IMG/VR virus record: IMGVR_UViG_3300042290_000495
Span: 1 to 31,457 of that record
Source of the DNA: a virus
DNA: 31,457 nucleotides
Strand: one strand, 5' to 3'
Shown one piece after another: positions 31,365 to 31,457 of the stretch. Below the pieces are notes generated by a model. The model was not told the DNA's origin and made no database searches. It was given only the letters and a program-made list of their open reading frames with translations. Positions within the stretch are counted from its first letter, which is position 1, and every line of letters starts with the position of its first letter. Position numbers and translations under genes: made by a program.

Positions 31365-31457
31365 CTTAACCTCTACATTTAAATCGTATAATATATCGAG
31401 AAACCCACCACCCCAAAATTCAGTATCACCTTCGGTCCATCTGTATTTTATAAGTAA
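31356..31457 (-). CDS. Partial small protein (C-terminus only)
   Basis: The last 33 codons of a gene that enters at the right edge and stops at TAA (31356-31358). The visible end is YRWTEGDTEFWGGGFLDILYDLNVEVKFE, an acidic and aromatic stretch with two probable β-strands. Too little is present to name a family. Its last codons contain the -33 box of the next promoter, the same arrangement as the other small genes here. Confidence 0.5.
   Translation of the reverse strand, partial: LLIKYRWTEGDTEFWGGGFLDILYDLNVEVKFE

Noticed and set aside
1-31457. tRNA or rRNA genes
   Set aside because: No cloverleaf-like segment or conserved TψC-type sequence was seen by eye; a covariance search could not be run.

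Overview
The window looks like part of the genome of a large contractile-tailed (T4-like, myovirus-type) phage of a Bacteroidota host. T4-type hallmarks are baseplate wedge proteins gp25 and gp6, a gp55-like late sigma factor, a gp61-like primase and a SegE-like nuclease. The host assignment rests on strong A+T bias, start codons with no Shine-Dalgarno sequence, and seven promoters on the minus strand of the Bacteroidota form TTG (or TAG)-N19/20-TANNTTTG/A. Every supported gene is on the minus strand, so the window is transcribed from high to low coordinates. The phage is identified by motif and gene order only; no database was searched.

Layout in transcription order: (1) 31457-28500 is an accessory, probably early, region of very small genes. 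Most have their own promoter. It includes a three-repeat AT-hook protein, a T5orf172/GIY-YIG protein, a small two-helix membrane protein, a GC-rich gene-free island (about 29600-29782) and an AACGTT palindrome cluster. (2) 28503-26496 holds an HD-domain hydrolase, a membrane-anchored coiled coil and the gp55-like sigma factor, which lies directly before the virion genes. (3) 26467-13376 is the baseplate/tail cassette: OB-fold spike-like protein, coiled-coil protein, gp25, gp6, a DNRLRE-like structural protein, a 1552-residue structural protein, and two tail-fibre-type proteins. (4) 13362-6479 holds three large adhesin-like proteins with long Pro-Thr repeat linkers and Cys-containing end modules, followed by a small protein that repeats the C-terminal domain of the structural protein on the other side of the cassette. 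(5) 6489-77 is a tightly packed nucleic-acid metabolism operon: SegE-like nuclease, primase, RecB-like PD-(D/E)XK nuclease, nucleotidyltransferase-zincin fusion, kinase-HAD phosphatase fusion, a zinc-cluster protein, a small membrane protein and a zinc-ribbon/ParB-like multidomain protein. A further membrane protein runs off the left edge.

Genes are packed with 4-nt ATGA or 1-nt TAATG overlaps, which suggests translational coupling. The most unusual signals are the phage promoter class with an extra TTTCC box, the GC-rich island with its flanking inverted repeat, the domain fusions in the metabolism operon, and the Pro-Thr adhesin cassette flanked by paralogous modules.
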